Positions 63,082 to 64,000 of a stretch of DNA of 64,000 nt are shown piece by piece. Origin of the DNA: an uncultured Clostridia bacterium (GTDB lineage: Bacteria > Bacillota > Clostridia > Christensenellales > Aristaeellaceae); contig CAKUCW010000011.1 of the NCBI GenBank assembly GCA_934643825.1, forward strand, positions 1 through 64,000, given 5' to 3'. How positions within the stretch are numbered: the stretch's first letter is position 1; the number at the start of each line of letters is the position of its first letter. The notes below the pieces were generated by a model. That model did not search any database. It was not told the origin of the DNA and saw nothing but the letters and a program-made list of their open reading frames with translations. The translations under genes were made by a program, and so were the position numbers.

Positions 63082-64000
63082 ATGCGCCCCACGTCTAAAA
63101 AAAGAAAGAAAGCGCTGCCGAATGGGCTCATGCGCGTCCTGTTCGCCGCGCTGGCACTCTGCGCCATCGTGGCGCTCAGCGCAGGCATGACGACCCTTTT
63201 GCAGCCGCCAAATCTCGACGTGCTTGCCGAGCCGACGGACAGTGCCCCGACCGCTGACCCGACGCCCTCGCCTGAGCCGACTGCCACCCCGACTCCGGCG
63301 GTCTATGCGCCCTTTGGCGCACAGTATGGTTATGGCGGCGCAGACCTCATTCCCAAAACGCCGACGCCCGACCCCGCACAAAGCACGCCGATTCCGACAG
63401 CCGCGCCAACCTCGGCACCGACCTCCGAAGCCGCACGCACCCTGAAAAAAGGTTCGACCGGCGCAGACGTCAAAAAGCTTCAGCAGGCGCTCATCGACTT
63501 GGGTTATCTCAGCGATACCGCGGACGGCACATTCGGCGCAAAGACGCAGGACGCCGTCACGCTCTTTCAGGCGGTCAACGGCTTGGACGCAGACGGTTTG
63601 GCAGGCGCAAAAACGCAGGCGCTTCTGTTCAGCGGTACAGCACTCTCAGCGGATCAGGCGCCGCCGACCGATTTTCTCATGCTGGTCAACCGAAGCCATA
63701 AGCTCAGCAAGACGGATGTGCCGACCGATCTGGTTGAAATCGCTTCCGTTCTCTCCGCCGACATTGTGAAGGTCAAGTATACCGGAACGAAAGCCAACCG
63801 CACCGCTGTTGAAGCGCTGGGCAAGATGCTTTCCGCCGCCATCAGCGAAGGCGTTTCCAATTTCCAGATCTCCTCCGCTTATCGCACATACAGCGAGCAG
63901 CAAAAGCTGGTCGATAACTCCGTCGCCAAATATCAGAAGAATAACCCCGGCTGGTCGCGTGACCGATGCCTCTCCGCGACCTATCAAACCGTTGCGCCCG
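63082..64000 (+). CDS. Peptidoglycan-binding VanY-type D-Ala-D-Ala carboxypeptidase (partial)
   Basis: The gene runs off the right edge; 306 residues are visible. It has an N-terminal membrane helix (VLFAALALCAIVALSAGM), a Pro/Thr-rich linker to about residue 120, a PG_binding_1 domain (GSTGADVKKLQQALIDLGYL to TQALLFSG) and the beginning of an M15B peptidase (DFLMLVNRSHKLSKTDVPTD, FQISSAYRTYSEQQKLVDN). The zinc-binding motifs would lie beyond the window. It should trim the terminal D-alanine of wall peptides. The ATG at 63082 follows AAAGGAGGA. Confidence 0.9.
   Translation, partial: MRPTSKKRKKALPNGLMRVLFAALALCAIVALSAGMTTLLQPPNLDVLAEPTDSAPTADPTPSPEPTATPTPAVYAPFGAQYGYGGADLIPKTPTPDPAQSTPIPTAAPTSAPTSEAARTLKKGSTGADVKKLQQALIDLGYLSDTADGTFGAKTQDAVTLFQAVNGLDADGLAGAKTQALLFSGTALSADQAPPTDFLMLVNRSHKLSKTDVPTDLVEIASVLSADIVKVKYTGTKANRTAVEALGKMLSAAISEGVSNFQISSAYRTYSEQQKLVDNSVAKYQKNNPGWSRDRCLSATYQTVAP

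Overview
The window looks like a chromosomal segment of an anaerobic, Gram-positive gut-type Clostridia (Firmicutes/Bacillota) with fairly high GC. The evidence is a T-box leader on the ilv operon, a cobalamin riboswitch, a QueT-type ECF transporter, type III glutamine synthetase, LytTR/GHKL two-component pairs, lipoproteins without outer-membrane machinery, and CwlD- and VanY-type wall enzymes. Genus cannot be assigned from sequence alone; an Oscillospiraceae- or Christensenellales-like lineage is a guess.

Layout. 1-3150 (minus strand): the ilvB-ilvN-ilvC branched-chain amino-acid operon behind a T-box leader. 3231-4350: a cell-wall amidase followed by a cluster of DnaA-box-like 9-mers. 4446-7755: a BtuFCD-type ABC importer under a cobalamin riboswitch. 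7881-21197: tRNA-Arg and, 13.2 kb downstream, a copy of its 3' end plus terminator. This resembles a pair of attachment sites. Between them are an AT-rich sigma-region-4-like gene, a small XRE regulator, a transposase fragment, two very large GH3 glycosidases, an InlB-repeat/CBM-like protein and a LytTR/GHKL pair. A decayed tyrosine-integrase tail lies just beyond the second repeat. 21672-30928: two more GH3 enzymes, a second LytTR/GHKL pair and an orphan GHKL kinase. Together the GH3 region suggests regulated, surface-anchored breakdown of plant or host glucosides.

30930-31430 holds a candidate small RNA and a 95-bp tandem repeat. 31455-38088 is a plus-strand run: 5'-nucleotidase-C protein, MoxR ATPase, DUF58 protein, DUF4129-like membrane protein, lipoprotein, ECF S component and a uridine-kinase-like protein. 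tRNA-Leu follows, with a small AT-rich insert carrying an SdpI-like gene. 39274-42309 (minus): ECF sigma factor, its putative membrane anti-sigma factor and a secreted protein. 42556-45163: transglutaminase-like protein, RpiB-family isomerase and QueT. 45387-47681: a lipoprotein that appears to join a parvulin and a cyclophilin. 47941-51741: a second FecCD-type importer and a LysR regulator.

51837-52325 contains two kinds of noncoding repeat, followed by glmS and glnN (minus), which share glutamine metabolism. 56895-63056 (plus): MurA, then a surface O-acylation locus of one MBOAT acyltransferase surrounded by three paralogous SGNH-like proteins. The window ends inside a peptidoglycan-binding VanY-type carboxypeptidase.

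A degenerate dispersed repeat of about 95 bp recurs in at least six intergenic places, including the ilvB and glmS leaders.
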